Of a stretch of 64,000 nt of DNA, positions 36,076 to 44,594 are shown piece by piece. Origin of the DNA: Acidobacteriaceae bacterium. Its GTDB lineage: Bacteria > Acidobacteriota > Terriglobia > Terriglobales > Acidobacteriaceae. Positions within the stretch are counted from its first letter, which is position 1; every line of letters starts with the position of its first letter. The position numbers and the translations under genes are program-made. The stretch covers positions 1 through 64,000 of the forward strand of contig CAHJWI010000016.1 of assembly GCA_903642225.1 (NCBI GenBank), given 5' to 3'. The notes under the pieces are model-generated. The model made no database searches, was not told where the DNA came from, and worked only from the letters and a program-made list of their open reading frames with translations.

Positions 36076-38558
36076 CCGGGGATCTCTACCGCTCGCCCGA
36101 GCGCGATGGCGGCACCTATGCCGAGTCCGAGAGTGCTGCCGGCGCGCGCACCCACTGGACAGGTTTAATGCAGACGCTCCAGGACCTCGGCCCCGCGGAG
36201 CTCGAGCATCGTTGGGAGAGCGCCGCACGACGCATTCGCGAGAACGGTGTCACGTACAACATTTACGACGACCCGCAGGGGGCCAACCGGCCCTGGCAAA
36301 TCGACATCCTCCCCCTCTTGCTGCCTGCGGACGAGTGGCGCAAAATCGAGGCCGGCGTCATCCAGCGCGCCCAACTCCTCACCCTGCTTTTGCAGGACCT
36401 GTATGGCGAACAGAAGCTCCTTACCGAAGGTCATTTCCCCGCAGCCCTGCTCTATGGAAACCCCGCATTCTTGCACCCTGTTGTCGGTTTGAAAGTGCCG
36501 GCCCACAGCTATTTACACATGCTTGCCGTCGACCTCGCCCGTTCGCCGGACGGCCAATGGTGGGTGCTCGCAGATCGCACCCAGGCGCCCAGCGGCAGCG
36601 GTTACGCGCTTGAGAACCGCACCATCGTCTCTGACGTTCTTCCCGAGCTCTTCGGCGAATCCAACGTCCTTCGTCTTGCACCCTTCTTTCGAGCCCAGCG
36701 AGATGCCCTCACCAGCCTCTCCAGGCAGCCCAATCCTCGCGTGGTCCTTCTCACACCCGGCCCTTACAACGAGACGTACTTTGAGCATTCCTATCTCGCC
36801 AAGTATCTCGATCTCACCCTTGTCGAAGGCGCCGACCTTGCCGTTCGCAACCGTCGTGTTTATCTCAAAACTGTCGGCGGCCTTGAGCAGGTAGACGTTA
36901 TCCTTCGACGTGTCGACGACAGCTTCTGCGATCCTCTCGAGTTGCGCGGCGATTCCCTTCTCGGCGTCTCCGGCCTGGTGGAAGTCGTTGCCGCCGGTAA
37001 CGTCGCGGTAGCCAACGCACTCGGCAGCGGTCTCATCGAATCCGCCGCCATTATGCCGTTTCTTCCCGGTCTCTCGGAACACCTTCTCGGCGAACCGTTA
37101 AAGCTCCCTTCGGTGGCAACCTGGTGGTGCGGTCAGCAGCCCGCTCTCGACTGGGTGCTCGGCAACCTCGAGCACGTCGTCATCAAGCCCGCCTTTCCTG
37201 CCCGTGGCATGGAACCTGTTTTCGGCTCTGAAATTCCCGACGACAAACGCGCCGCGCTGCTTGAACAGCTTCGCGCCAGGCCGCATGACTTTGTCGCGCA
37301 GGAGCAGGTCGCTCTTTCCACGGCTCCCGTATGGGAGCGCAACGGTCTCCATCAGCGCGCCGTCGTTCTCCGCACATATGTTCTCAACACCGGCAACGGC
37401 TGGTGTGCCATTCCCGGCGGCCTCGTCCGCGTCGCAGAGGCTCAAGGCTCGGTCGTCTCTATGCAACGGGGCGGCCACAGCAAAGACGCCTGGGTTCTGT
37501 GGGACGAGCCCATCGACACCTTCACCATGCTGCGCCGCCGCGAAGAGCCCGTGCAGCTTCGCCGCGTGCCCACCGTGGTGCCGTCCAGCGTTGCCGACAA
37601 CACCTTTTGGCTCGGTCGCTACGTCGAACGCGCGGAAAACCTCGCTCGCATTCTGCGTTCCATGCTGCCTCGTGTTCCCCGTGCCCAGCCGGCGGAACTC
37701 CCAAGCCTCCTGCGCCTGCACGGTTGCATGAACATGCGCTATGGCCGACATCTCCCAAACGGGATCAAGCGCCGTCCCGCCAACTTTCCTGCCCTTGAGA
37801 AGGATCTGCTCTCCATCCTCACCGACGCCGAGCGTAGCCGCAGCCTGCCCAGCACCCTCGCAGAGGTCTTCCGCGTCGGCGGCAACGTCCGCGAGCGCCT
37901 GTCTGCCGACATGGTGCTGCTCATCAACCGCCTGCATCACTCACCCAAAATCAACAACGCTGCCTCTCTGCTCGACCACCAGACAGCCCTCACTGCCTGC
38001 CTGGAACAGCTTTCCGCCTTCAGCGGCATGGAGCGCGAAAACATTAATCGCGGCTCAGGCTGGCTCTTCCTCAGCATTGGCCGCCGGCTTGAGCGCGCCA
38101 TTAATCTTACCCGCCAGCTGCGCGAGATCACTCGCCCCCTTAGCTCAAATGATTGGTCCTATCTTGAGCGTTTGCTTGAGGTTGCAGACTCGTCCATGAC
38201 TTATCGCACGAGGTATTACACAACCCTGCGACCCATGCCGGTGCTCGATGTGCTCATGGCCGACGATACGAATCCGCGCTCGTTGACCTTCCAGGTCAGC
38301 CACCTGGTCGACCTGTACGGCAAGCTCCCGCGCCACTCGCCGGAAGATCTCGCCACAGTCAACAAAGCTCTCGCAGGCCTGCGAACATTCGATCTGCAAA
38401 GCATTGAATACCCAGCCGCGAACGAAAGCGATGCAGGCCTAAAACGCCTGAACCGCTTCCTTGGTACGCTGGAGGACGCTTTGCTGCTCTGGTCCAACAC
38501 CCTCTCCACCCGCTACTTCAGCCACGCCCGCACACTGCCTGTCACCATAGGTCAATAG
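36072..38558 (+). CDS. Circularly permuted ATP-grasp / alpha-E fusion protein
   Basis: 828 aa. The first 480 or so residues are a circularly permuted ATP-grasp type 2 domain (DUF407): the N-terminal NIYDDPQGANRPWQIDILP, ADRTQAPSGSGYALENR, LTPGPYNETYFEHSYLA and VVIKPAFP are all hallmarks. From about residue 505 a four-helix alpha-E domain (DUF403) begins with NTFWLGRYVERAEN. The two are separate genes in many bacteria and fused here. ATP-grasp enzymes join a carboxylate to an amine using ATP; the alpha-E helical domain has no known activity. It overlaps the DUF2126 gene by ATGA and is 14 bp from the next transglutaminase gene. Confidence 0.92.
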   Translation: MTGDLYRSPERDGGTYAESESAAGARTHWTGLMQTLQDLGPAELEHRWESAARRIRENGVTYNIYDDPQGANRPWQIDILPLLLPADEWRKIEAGVIQRAQLLTLLLQDLYGEQKLLTEGHFPAALLYGNPAFLHPVVGLKVPAHSYLHMLAVDLARSPDGQWWVLADRTQAPSGSGYALENRTIVSDVLPELFGESNVLRLAPFFRAQRDALTSLSRQPNPRVVLLTPGPYNETYFEHSYLAKYLDLTLVEGADLAVRNRRVYLKTVGGLEQVDVILRRVDDSFCDPLELRGDSLLGVSGLVEVVAAGNVAVANALGSGLIESAAIMPFLPGLSEHLLGEPLKLPSVATWWCGQQPALDWVLGNLEHVVIKPAFPARGMEPVFGSEIPDDKRAALLEQLRARPHDFVAQEQVALSTAPVWERNGLHQRAVVLRTYVLNTGNGWCAIPGGLVRVAEAQGSVVSMQRGGHSKDAWVLWDEPIDTFTMLRRREEPVQLRRVPTVVPSSVADNTFWLGRYVERAENLARILRSMLPRVPRAQPAELPSLLRLHGCMNMRYGRHLPNGIKRRPANFPALEKDLLSILTDAERSRSLPSTLAEVFRVGGNVRERLSADMVLLINRLHHSPKINNAASLLDHQTALTACLEQLSAFSGMERENINRGSGWLFLSIGRRLERAINLTRQLREITRPLSSNDWSYLERLLEVADSSMTYRTRYYTTLRPMPVLDVLMADDTNPRSLTFQVSHLVDLYGKLPRHSPEDLATVNKALAGLRTFDLQSIEYPAANESDAGLKRLNRFLGTLEDALLLWSNTLSTRYFSHARTLPVTIGQ

Positions 38559-38572
38559 GCTCACCGCACACC

Positions 38573-39463
38573 ATGAAGTACAAGGTCACACATCGCACCA
38601 CCTACACCTACAATTACCCGGTCTCGGTCGGTAACCATATCGCTTGCCTGCGCCCGCGCTCCTTCAGCGGCAACGTTCTGCTCGGCAACCAGATAGTCAT
38701 CTCTCCCCCACCCGCAGACCTTTCGGAGCGCACAGATTATTTCGGCAACACGCTGTGTTTCTTCGCTGTCCAGCAGCCCCACAAGGAGCTCATCGTCGAG
38801 TCTCGAAGCGAGGTGACCGTGGACGGCAATCTTCGCCGCCTGACCCCGGAGACACCACCCTGGGAGCTTGCCGCAGCTTCACTCACCAGCATTCAAACCG
38901 CAGAAGGTCTCGACGCATACCAATACCAGTTCGATTCTCCGCGCATACACGCTCAGCAGGATTATGCCGCTTATGCGCACGAATCCTTCCTGCCCGGTCG
39001 GCCTATGCGTGAAGCTCTCCTCGACCTGACACAGCGCATCTTCCACGACTTCAAGTTTGACTCCACTGTCACCACCGTCCGCACACCCACCGAAGATGTC
39101 TTCAGGAAGCGCCGGGGCGTCTGCCAGGATTTCGCCCACATGCAGATCGCCTGCCTCCGTTCCATCGGTATCGCATGCCGCTACGTCAGTGGCTATCTGC
39201 GCACCTACCCGCCACCCGGTCGTCCTCGGCTCGTCGGTGCTGACGCATCGCACGCCTGGATTTCCGCTTACTGCCCCGGTCATGGCTGGTTCGATATGGA
39301 CCCCACCAACAACGTCGCACCCTCCGACGGCCACGTCACCCTGGCCTGGGGACGCGACTACGGCGACGTCAGCCCTCTTCGCGGCCTTATCCTCGGCGGC
39401 GGTGACCACAAACTTAAAGTTGGCGTGGACATGGAGCCGGTCGAAGACTCCCCGAGCGCATAG
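38573..39463 (+). CDS. Transglutaminase-like cysteine protease-fold protein
   Basis: 296 aa with the bacterial transglutaminase N-terminal domain (MKYKVTHRTTYTYNYPV) and core. The triad is Cys near residue 183 (RRGVCQDFAHMQ), His (GADASHAWISAY) and Asp (WFDMDPTNN). Such proteins can act as peptidases or as acyltransferases. It is a separate copy in addition to the transglutaminase module at the head of the operon, from which it differs clearly in sequence. No export signal is visible, so it would act in the cytoplasm with the ATP-grasp and DUF2126 proteins, either trimming or cross-linking the product. Confidence 0.92.
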   Translation: MKYKVTHRTTYTYNYPVSVGNHIACLRPRSFSGNVLLGNQIVISPPPADLSERTDYFGNTLCFFAVQQPHKELIVESRSEVTVDGNLRRLTPETPPWELAAASLTSIQTAEGLDAYQYQFDSPRIHAQQDYAAYAHESFLPGRPMREALLDLTQRIFHDFKFDSTVTTVRTPTEDVFRKRRGVCQDFAHMQIACLRSIGIACRYVSGYLRTYPPPGRPRLVGADASHAWISAYCPGHGWFDMDPTNNVAPSDGHVTLAWGRDYGDVSPLRGLILGGGDHKLKVGVDMEPVEDSPSA

Positions 39464-39489
39464 CTCTGCTATCCTCCACCAAACCTTAC

Positions 39490-40647
39490 ATGCGCATCGT
39501 CCAGACTGTCTTCGGCGTCTTTCACTCCTTTGATCTCGCTCGTGAACTTGACCGCCGTGGCCATCTATCAACCATCTACTCCACCTGGCCCTGGCGCAGA
39601 GTAAGACGCGAAGGCATCCCACAAAGCCGCGTCCGCACGTTCCCATGGATTCACACACCGGAGTTCCTGCTTAATCGCGCGCGCCTACTTCCTCGCTGGC
39701 TTGAGGATCACACCGGCTATGCCAATGCACTGGCCTTTGACGAGTACACCCTGCGAAGCATCGGCGACTGCGACGCCCTCGTCGCCATCTCTGGCTCTTC
39801 TCTAAAGACCGGCAGGAAGGTCCAACAAAACGGTGCCAAATTCATCTGCGACCGCGGTTCGTCGCACCAACGATTTCAAGAAGAGATCATCCGCAACGAA
39901 TACACCCGCTGGAAGGTTGCCCGCCCGGTCAGCGACCCACGCGATACTGCCAGAGAAGAGGAAATTTACTACGCCGCCGACGCCATCACGGTGCCATCCA
40001 CCTTCGCCCTCAACTCGTTCCTCGCCACCGGCACACCGGCCGAAAAACTCGAGCTCATCCCCTATGGCGTCAACCTCTCCCGCTTTGAACCGGTAACCAT
40101 CCCGCCAACGAACCGCTTTGAAGTGGTCTTTGTCGGCTCGGTTAGTCTTCGCAAGGGTGTCCCTTACCTATTACAAGCCTTTGCCGCGCTCAAGCACCAC
40201 AACAAGCGACTGCGCATCGTGGGTTCCCTCAGCCCAGAGCTCAAGCCCCTACTCGACGCACTACCCACCGGCGACGTTGAGTTCCTTGGCGCACTTCCCC
40301 AACCCAGGCTGAAAGAGATTCTCAGCAGCAGTCACCTCTTCGTCCTGCCATCCATTGAGGACGGCTTCGGCGTGGTCATCGGCCAGGCCATGGCCTGCGG
40401 CTGCCCCGCACTTACCAGCACCAACACCGGTGGCCCCGACATTATCACCGACGGCGTCGACGGATACATCGTTCCCATCCGAGACGTTCTATCCATGACC
40501 GATCGAATGGAAAGCCTCGCCGCCGACCCCGGCCTGCAGCGGCGCCTGAGTACCGCAGCCCTCGCTCGAGTCCAACACCTAGGCGGATGGCAGATGTACG
40601 GCGAGCTCTGGGAGAACCTCCTTAAGCGGCAGACAGGCCTAAGTTAA
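39490..40647 (+). CDS. GT4-type glycosyltransferase
   Basis: 385 aa, cytoplasmic or membrane-associated. The C-terminal half is a typical GT-B/GT4 nucleotide-sugar domain: [30 protein letters not shown], and the acceptor-side motif [17 protein letters not shown]. In the usual E-x7-E motif of GT4 enzymes the second Glu is replaced by Gln. The gene starts 26 bp after the transglutaminase gene and its stop overlaps thiS by nine bases on the opposite strand. It may belong to the amidoligase operon or be independent. Sugar donor and acceptor are unknown. Confidence 0.87.
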   Translation: MRIVQTVFGVFHSFDLARELDRRGHLSTIYSTWPWRRVRREGIPQSRVRTFPWIHTPEFLLNRARLLPRWLEDHTGYANALAFDEYTLRSIGDCDALVAISGSSLKTGRKVQQNGAKFICDRGSSHQRFQEEIIRNEYTRWKVARPVSDPRDTAREEEIYYAADAITVPSTFALNSFLATGTPAEKLELIPYGVNLSRFEPVTIPPTNRFEVVFVGSVSLRKGVPYLLQAFAALKHHNKRLRIVGSLSPELKPLLDALPTGDVEFLGALPQPRLKEILSSSHLFVLPSIEDGFGVVIGQAMACGCPALTSTNTGGPDIITDGVDGYIVPIRDVLSMTDRMESLAADPGLQRRLSTAALARVQHLGGWQMYGELWENLLKRQTGLS

Positions 40648-40869
40648 CGGTCCCATCCCGCCCCCGACAAAATGCACCACCTCAAGCCGATCGTCTTCAG
40701 CCAGAGTGCATGCCGCCCATTCCGCCCTGGGCACGATTTGCCCATTACGCTCCACGGCGACGCGATCCGGACGAAAGCCGAGCGTTGCGACGAACTCCGT
40801 CATCAGAGCTCCCGCAGCAATCGCCTGCACAGTTTTTTCCGAACCATTGACCACCAGCCGTAGCGCCAC
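40639..40869 (-). CDS. thiS: ThiS sulfur-carrier protein with a C-terminal extension
   Basis: 76 aa, GTG start at 40869 behind AGAGGT. The beta-grasp fold of ThiS is visible, ending in [11 protein letters not shown]. Mature ThiS needs a C-terminal Gly-Gly that ThiF adenylates and that later carries a thiocarboxylate for thiazole synthesis. Here five residues, MGPLT, follow the glycines before the stop. Either they are removed by a protease or the exact end differs from the family. It overlaps the stop of the GT4 gene on the opposite strand. No other thiamine gene except thiD (41381) is near. Confidence 0.85.
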   Translation of the reverse strand: MALRLVVNGSEKTVQAIAAGALMTEFVATLGFRPDRVAVERNGQIVPRAEWAACTLAEDDRLEVVHFVGGGMGPLT

Positions 40870-40902
40870 GCTTACCTCTACCCACAGTGTAACGGCCTTC
40901 GT

Positions 40903-41217
40903 CTACACCTCTGATGTTTTCAGCCTTTGCGAGATCCACTGCCCTACCCGCTGCGACATAGGCTTGTGCAGCGCACACTCATGAAACACCGCACGCGAGC
41001 ACGCCATCATTATCCGAATTGCCTCGTTCTCATCAGCATTCGTGCCGCCCTCACGCAGCCGCGAGTCGATCAGGTACTCGATCGCATGCGCCAGCATGGA
41101 CAGCGCATACCCTTGCACCGGCGCAGGCCTGCGGTGAACCGGCTCCGGTCGGCGGTCCATCGGCGGCATCGCCGTCAATGACATGGGAAATGATTGAAGC
41201 AGCGATGCGGTCGACAT
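40903..41217 (-). CDS. Small protein of unknown function
   Basis: 104 aa; ATG 41217 with GAGGA nine bases upstream, which supports a real gene. I recognise no domain. Residues 38-104 look helical (ALSMLAHAIEYLIDSRLREG, then IMMACSRAVFHECALH and VGQWISQRLK); the N-terminal third is proline-rich and probably disordered. No signal peptide or membrane segment. It lies 33 bp upstream of thiS and may share its transcript. Confidence 0.6.
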   Translation of the reverse strand: MSTASLLQSFPMSLTAMPPMDRRPEPVHRRPAPVQGYALSMLAHAIEYLIDSRLREGGTNADENEAIRIMMACSRAVFHECALHKPMSQRVGQWISQRLKTSEV

Positions 41218-41343
41218 AGGGCCAGTTCCTCGGGAGATAGAGATAGCCCGTCTATCGGCCCACGCCTACACATCTTGAGGGATCCCACCGGCCGACAGCA
41301 GCACATCCAGCGCAATTCGCCAGGCACTTTGCGTCCAAGTTCA

Positions 41344-41371
41344 CAACCTGCTCTCTGTCAACCTGCTCTCT
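41344..41371. repeat. Tandem 13-bp direct repeat
   Basis: CAACCTGCTCTCT occurs exactly twice, at 41344-41356 and 41359-41371, with a 15-bp period, immediately downstream of the thiD stop. It may be slippage or a site; nothing else identifies it. Confidence 0.5.
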
Positions 41372-41380
41372 CATTCGCTG

Positions 41381-42211
41381 TCACTCCGCCCGTTCGAGCT
41401 GCGGCAGCAATGCAAGAGGACCCTTTCCGCCACCTCGCGGCAACGCGCGCTCAATACCTCGCGCAACGAACGTCTTGGCCCGTTCTGTCGCCTCTACCCA
41501 ACTCCGGTCCAGCATCTTTTCAGCCAGCAGCGCAGACGCAAATGCGCACCCGGTCCCATGTGTGCTATCGGAGTCGAGATGCACGCCCTCAAACCAGAAC
41601 GCTCCCTCAGGACCGCACAGCAGGTCGGCACATTCGGCCAGATGCCCACCAGTGATTACGGAGCGCAGATGCGCAAACTCTGACCGCAAGTATTCTCCAC
41701 ACGCAACCATCTGCTTCCGCGTCTCGCAGGGCAGCCCCGTCAATGCCGCAGCCTCAAGCAGATTCGGCGTGACAACATCCACCCACGCCAGCAGTCCTCG
41801 AACTGCCTGCAGCGCCTCTGCATCCTCCAGTAACGCCATCCCGGAGGTCGACCGCAGTACAGGGTCCAGCACCACATCCACGCGGCGCGTTGACCGCACC
41901 TCCGCCAGGTACTCCCCAACAACCGCCGCGTGGGCTGCACTTGCCAGCATACCGATCTTGATCCCAACCGGAGGCAGATCTTCCTCCAGCCGCAGCAACG
42001 TCTGCCGCAGCATTTCAGGCCGCACCGGCTCCACTGCAAATACGCCCCGCGTGGACTGCACCGTGGTCGCCGTGATGGCTGCCGTCGCGAACACACCATG
42101 CGCCGCAAATGTCATCACATCAGCCGTTATCCCTGCGCCGCTCGACGGATCAAAGCCTGCAATCGTCAATGCCGTTCCCGCAGTTTTGCGCGCGCCACCC
42201 TCACTCCCCAT
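41381..42211 (-). CDS. thiD: Hydroxymethylpyrimidine/phosphomethylpyrimidine kinase
   Basis: 276 aa from ATG 42211, where GAGG sits six bases upstream; an in-frame TTG at 42223 is less likely. The fold is PfkB/ribokinase-like: ALTIAGFDPSSGAGITAD at the N-terminus binds the pyrimidine, VVTPNLLEAAALTG is the conserved mid-motif, and the DSDSTHGTGCAFASA stretch holds the catalytic region and anion hole. It phosphorylates HMP and HMP-P in thiamine synthesis in the cytoplasm. It lies near thiS but in a separate stretch with one unknown gene between. It diverges from pyrF with a 41-bp gap. No TPP riboswitch is seen here. Confidence 0.93.
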   Translation of the reverse strand: MGSEGGARKTAGTALTIAGFDPSSGAGITADVMTFAAHGVFATAAITATTVQSTRGVFAVEPVRPEMLRQTLLRLEEDLPPVGIKIGMLASAAHAAVVGEYLAEVRSTRRVDVVLDPVLRSTSGMALLEDAEALQAVRGLLAWVDVVTPNLLEAAALTGLPCETRKQMVACGEYLRSEFAHLRSVITGGHLAECADLLCGPEGAFWFEGVHLDSDSTHGTGCAFASALLAEKMLDRSWVEATERAKTFVARGIERALPRGGGKGPLALLPQLERAE

Positions 42212-42252
42212 CACCAGCCTCAAATGCCAGCATAGCGCCGTACACTAGCCCC

Positions 42253-42957
42253 ATGCAGCCGCAAGACCAGCTCATCGTCGCGCTCGATCTTCCCAATGCC
42301 GCACCCGCACTCGCTGTGGTGAACACGCTCGGTGAAACGATTCTCTGGTACAAGGTCGGTCTTGAACTTTATCTGGCGGAGGGTCAGCCCATCGTTCACG
42401 CCCTCAAACAGCGTGGCAAGCAGGTCTTCCTCGACCTCAAACTCCACGACATCCCAAACACCGTCGCTTCTGCGGCCCGCATCGCTGCCGCGACCGGCGC
42501 TGACCTGCTTACCGTTCATGCCGCTGGCGGCCCCGCTATGCTCCGTGCCGCCGTAGAAGCCGCGCGTTCCTCTTCTCTCCAAATTCTCGCGGTTACCGTC
42601 CTCACCAGCATGGACTCCGCGGAACTCCACGCGGTCGGCGTCCCCGCAGACCCCGCCACCCAGGTCTCTGGTCTTGCGAACCTCGCGCTTCAGACTGGTG
42701 TTCAAGGCCTCATCTGCTCATCGCTCGAAGTCTCTGCTCTTCGCCAAAACCACGGCCCCGATCCGTTGCTCGTCGTCCCTGGAATCCGCAGTTCCGAAGA
42801 CGACCCGGGAGATCAGCAGCGCACATCGTCTGCCACAAAAGCCATCAGCAACGGGGCCTCCAAGCTTGTCGTTGGCCGTCCCATCACCCGCGCCGCAGAT
42901 CCGCTCCGAGCCGCGCAACGTCTGCTCGACGAGATCACAACCGCCCAGGGCGGCTAA
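42253..42957 (+). CDS. pyrF: Orotidine 5'-phosphate decarboxylase
   Basis: 234 aa; ATG 42253 is chosen over an in-frame upstream start because MQPQDQLIVALDLP is the family N-terminus. The catalytic stretch VFLDLKLHDIPNT carries the Asp-Lys-Asp residues that decarboxylate OMP to UMP. VVPGIRSSEDDPGDQQR and GASKLVVGRPIT bind the phosphate. The length fits the bacterial (group I) enzyme. It ends 6 bp before a strong hairpin terminator and is monocistronic. Confidence 0.95.
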   Translation: MQPQDQLIVALDLPNAAPALAVVNTLGETILWYKVGLELYLAEGQPIVHALKQRGKQVFLDLKLHDIPNTVASAARIAAATGADLLTVHAAGGPAMLRAAVEAARSSSLQILAVTVLTSMDSAELHAVGVPADPATQVSGLANLALQTGVQGLICSSLEVSALRQNHGPDPLLVVPGIRSSEDDPGDQQRTSSATKAISNGASKLVVGRPITRAADPLRAAQRLLDEITTAQGG

Positions 42958-42962
42958 CGCAG

Positions 42963-42987
42963 AAGGCCTGGCATCATGCCAGGCCTT
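42963..42987. terminator. Intrinsic terminator between pyrF and the zinc-ribbon gene
   Basis: An 11-bp perfect stem (AAGGCCTGGCA paired with its complement) with a 3-nt loop lies 5 bp past the pyrF stop, and ends in TTT. It can serve both convergent genes. Confidence 0.8.
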
Positions 42988-43010
42988 TGCAATTCGTGTT
43001 GAGTAAGTCG

Positions 43011-43190
43011 TTACAGCCGTTCGAAAAAGTCGCAGGCAGAGCATGAAATGTACATGCCGCCCGGCGTTCCGCGCTCACGATCCTTGACGCGCTTTGCAAT
43101 TCGGGTGGGCTTGCCGCATTTTGGGCAATCGGTGCTGCGGGTAGTGTCCATGACCTTCTTGCGGTCACCGGTCTTGGCGATTTTTGCCAT
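43011..43190 (-). CDS. Small zinc-ribbon protein
   Basis: 59 aa from ATG 43190 with AGAGGA upstream. Two Cys pairs, CPKCG and CSAC, with 27-28 residues between them form a zinc ribbon. The basic segment GKPTRIAKRVKDRE between them could bind nucleic acid. It resembles the zinc-finger part of topoisomerases and other small regulators but matches no family I can name. It is conserved-looking and has a real ribosome site, so I take it as a gene. Confidence 0.7.
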   Translation of the reverse strand: MAKIAKTGDRKKVMDTTRSTDCPKCGKPTRIAKRVKDRERGTPGGMYISCSACDFFERL

Positions 43191-43338
43191 TGGGTTGAAT
43201 CCTCTCTGCGGCGCATCCTTGGCGCCGGTGTGATGTCGTGATTCGCGAGTACGACGGCACATCTGCCGCTGGCTCGAGCGGCCACGCTGAGGATGTGGCT
43301 GCTCTATCGCGCAACCCCCCAAGTCTACTACGTATCGA

Positions 43339-44493
43339 CTACCTGCTCTCCGAGAACTGCGGTTGAGTCGGTGTGGGCACCGGTGGTCGCTGCTGGGTTG
43401 GTGGTTGCTGCGGTGCGCCGGACGATCTCGGATTCGGCGTCAGCACCGGCCCTGAACCCATTGGCCGCCGCTCCTCTGGAAGAGACTCGCCGGCGGTCTT
43501 CAGCGACGGCCCCTTACCACCGTCGCTGATACCACTGTCCCCCAGCGCAACCGTGTGCACAGTCGATGGATCCCGATAGCCCGCCAGTTCATCCTTGTCC
43601 AGCACGGCGATCGACTTGCCCAACGCCGCCGTCTTCAGCAGGATCACTCGATCCCCACGGAATCGTACAAACCGTATCGTCTGCGGTGTGTGACCGTACA
43701 CCCACTCTTCAAACACCTCGCCTGTTGCACTATCCGCCGCCCGCTCCCGCAACTTGCTTTCTGGCTGGCCCAAGGACGCCAGGACCATACGCTTGTTCAT
43801 TCCCACCATGATGTTGTGTTCGTCGATGGCTTTTTTGATCGGCGCAGGCAGGGTATCTGCATACGCCTGCTCGCTCGTCTTCAAGCCAAAATCCAACAGC
43901 GGTTCCAGCAGCGCCTTTAACTCCGCAGCCGTCACACGCGGCGTCGGCCCTTCAAACAGGAGGGTTATCCTCGTCCCGGTGGCACGCTGGGTCATGTCTC
44001 CGTTGCCGGAGATTGGCATGTCGTTGACCGATATGTGTCGTAGGAAACGGTGCTTTAAGTAGGGCCCGCCGTTTACATCCACCTGGATACGGTCTCGCAG
44101 CACGGCTATATCCGTCACCACGACACGATCGCCACGGTCCGCGCTCATGCCCTTTTCGTAAAGCCGCTTCTGCAGTTCCTGGCCGTCCACGGTAAGCCGG
44201 CCATTTGCATGCATTTCCAAACCAGGCGCACCTAGCGGCAAGGGTTGGTGCGCAAAGCAAAGCTCTGCCAGCAACATACGCGTTAGCTCACGCCGTCCGC
44301 TCACATCCATGGCTTCTACCGGCATGTCCACGCGGGTCGGCCTGAAGCCCTCCAACGGATTGCCGATTGCGGTCTCTCGGCCCACAACGAAGACATCGCG
44401 TTGCTGAGACGGTCCTGTAGCCTGCCCGCCCGCGCTACAACCTGTCGCAGCTACTGCGGCCAGAAGCACGAATCTGAGGCGAACAAACGGCAC
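43339..44493 (-). CDS. Putative lipoprotein of unknown function
   Basis: 384 aa, GTG start at 44493. The N-terminus VRLRFVLLAAVAATGC is a lipoprotein signal with Cys19 as the lipid site, so the protein is probably anchored to a membrane. The middle has alternating beta-strands and helices (RVVVTDIAVLRDRIQVDVNG, HNIMVGMNKRMVLASLGQPE). The second of these resembles the helix-turn motif of SmpA/OmlA-type lipoproteins (GMTxxxVxxxLGxP), which suggests a BamE-like module. The C-terminal 60 residues are proline/glutamine-rich and disordered. I do not assign a function. Confidence 0.75.
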   Translation of the reverse strand: MPFVRLRFVLLAAVAATGCSAGGQATGPSQQRDVFVVGRETAIGNPLEGFRPTRVDMPVEAMDVSGRRELTRMLLAELCFAHQPLPLGAPGLEMHANGRLTVDGQELQKRLYEKGMSADRGDRVVVTDIAVLRDRIQVDVNGGPYLKHRFLRHISVNDMPISGNGDMTQRATGTRITLLFEGPTPRVTAAELKALLEPLLDFGLKTSEQAYADTLPAPIKKAIDEHNIMVGMNKRMVLASLGQPESKLRERAADSATGEVFEEWVYGHTPQTIRFVRFRGDRVILLKTAALGKSIAVLDKDELAGYRDPSTVHTVALGDSGISDGGKGPSLKTAGESLPEERRPMGSGPVLTPNPRSSGAPQQPPTQQRPPVPTPTQPQFSESR

Positions 44494-44594
44494 AGAACCA
44501 ACCTCGTTTGCGACAGCCTAACGCGTTCTACTCGGCTTTTGCAATACGTGGCGCACAACCGTGCACTTTGGCGCAAACCTGGTATCGCAGGCTT

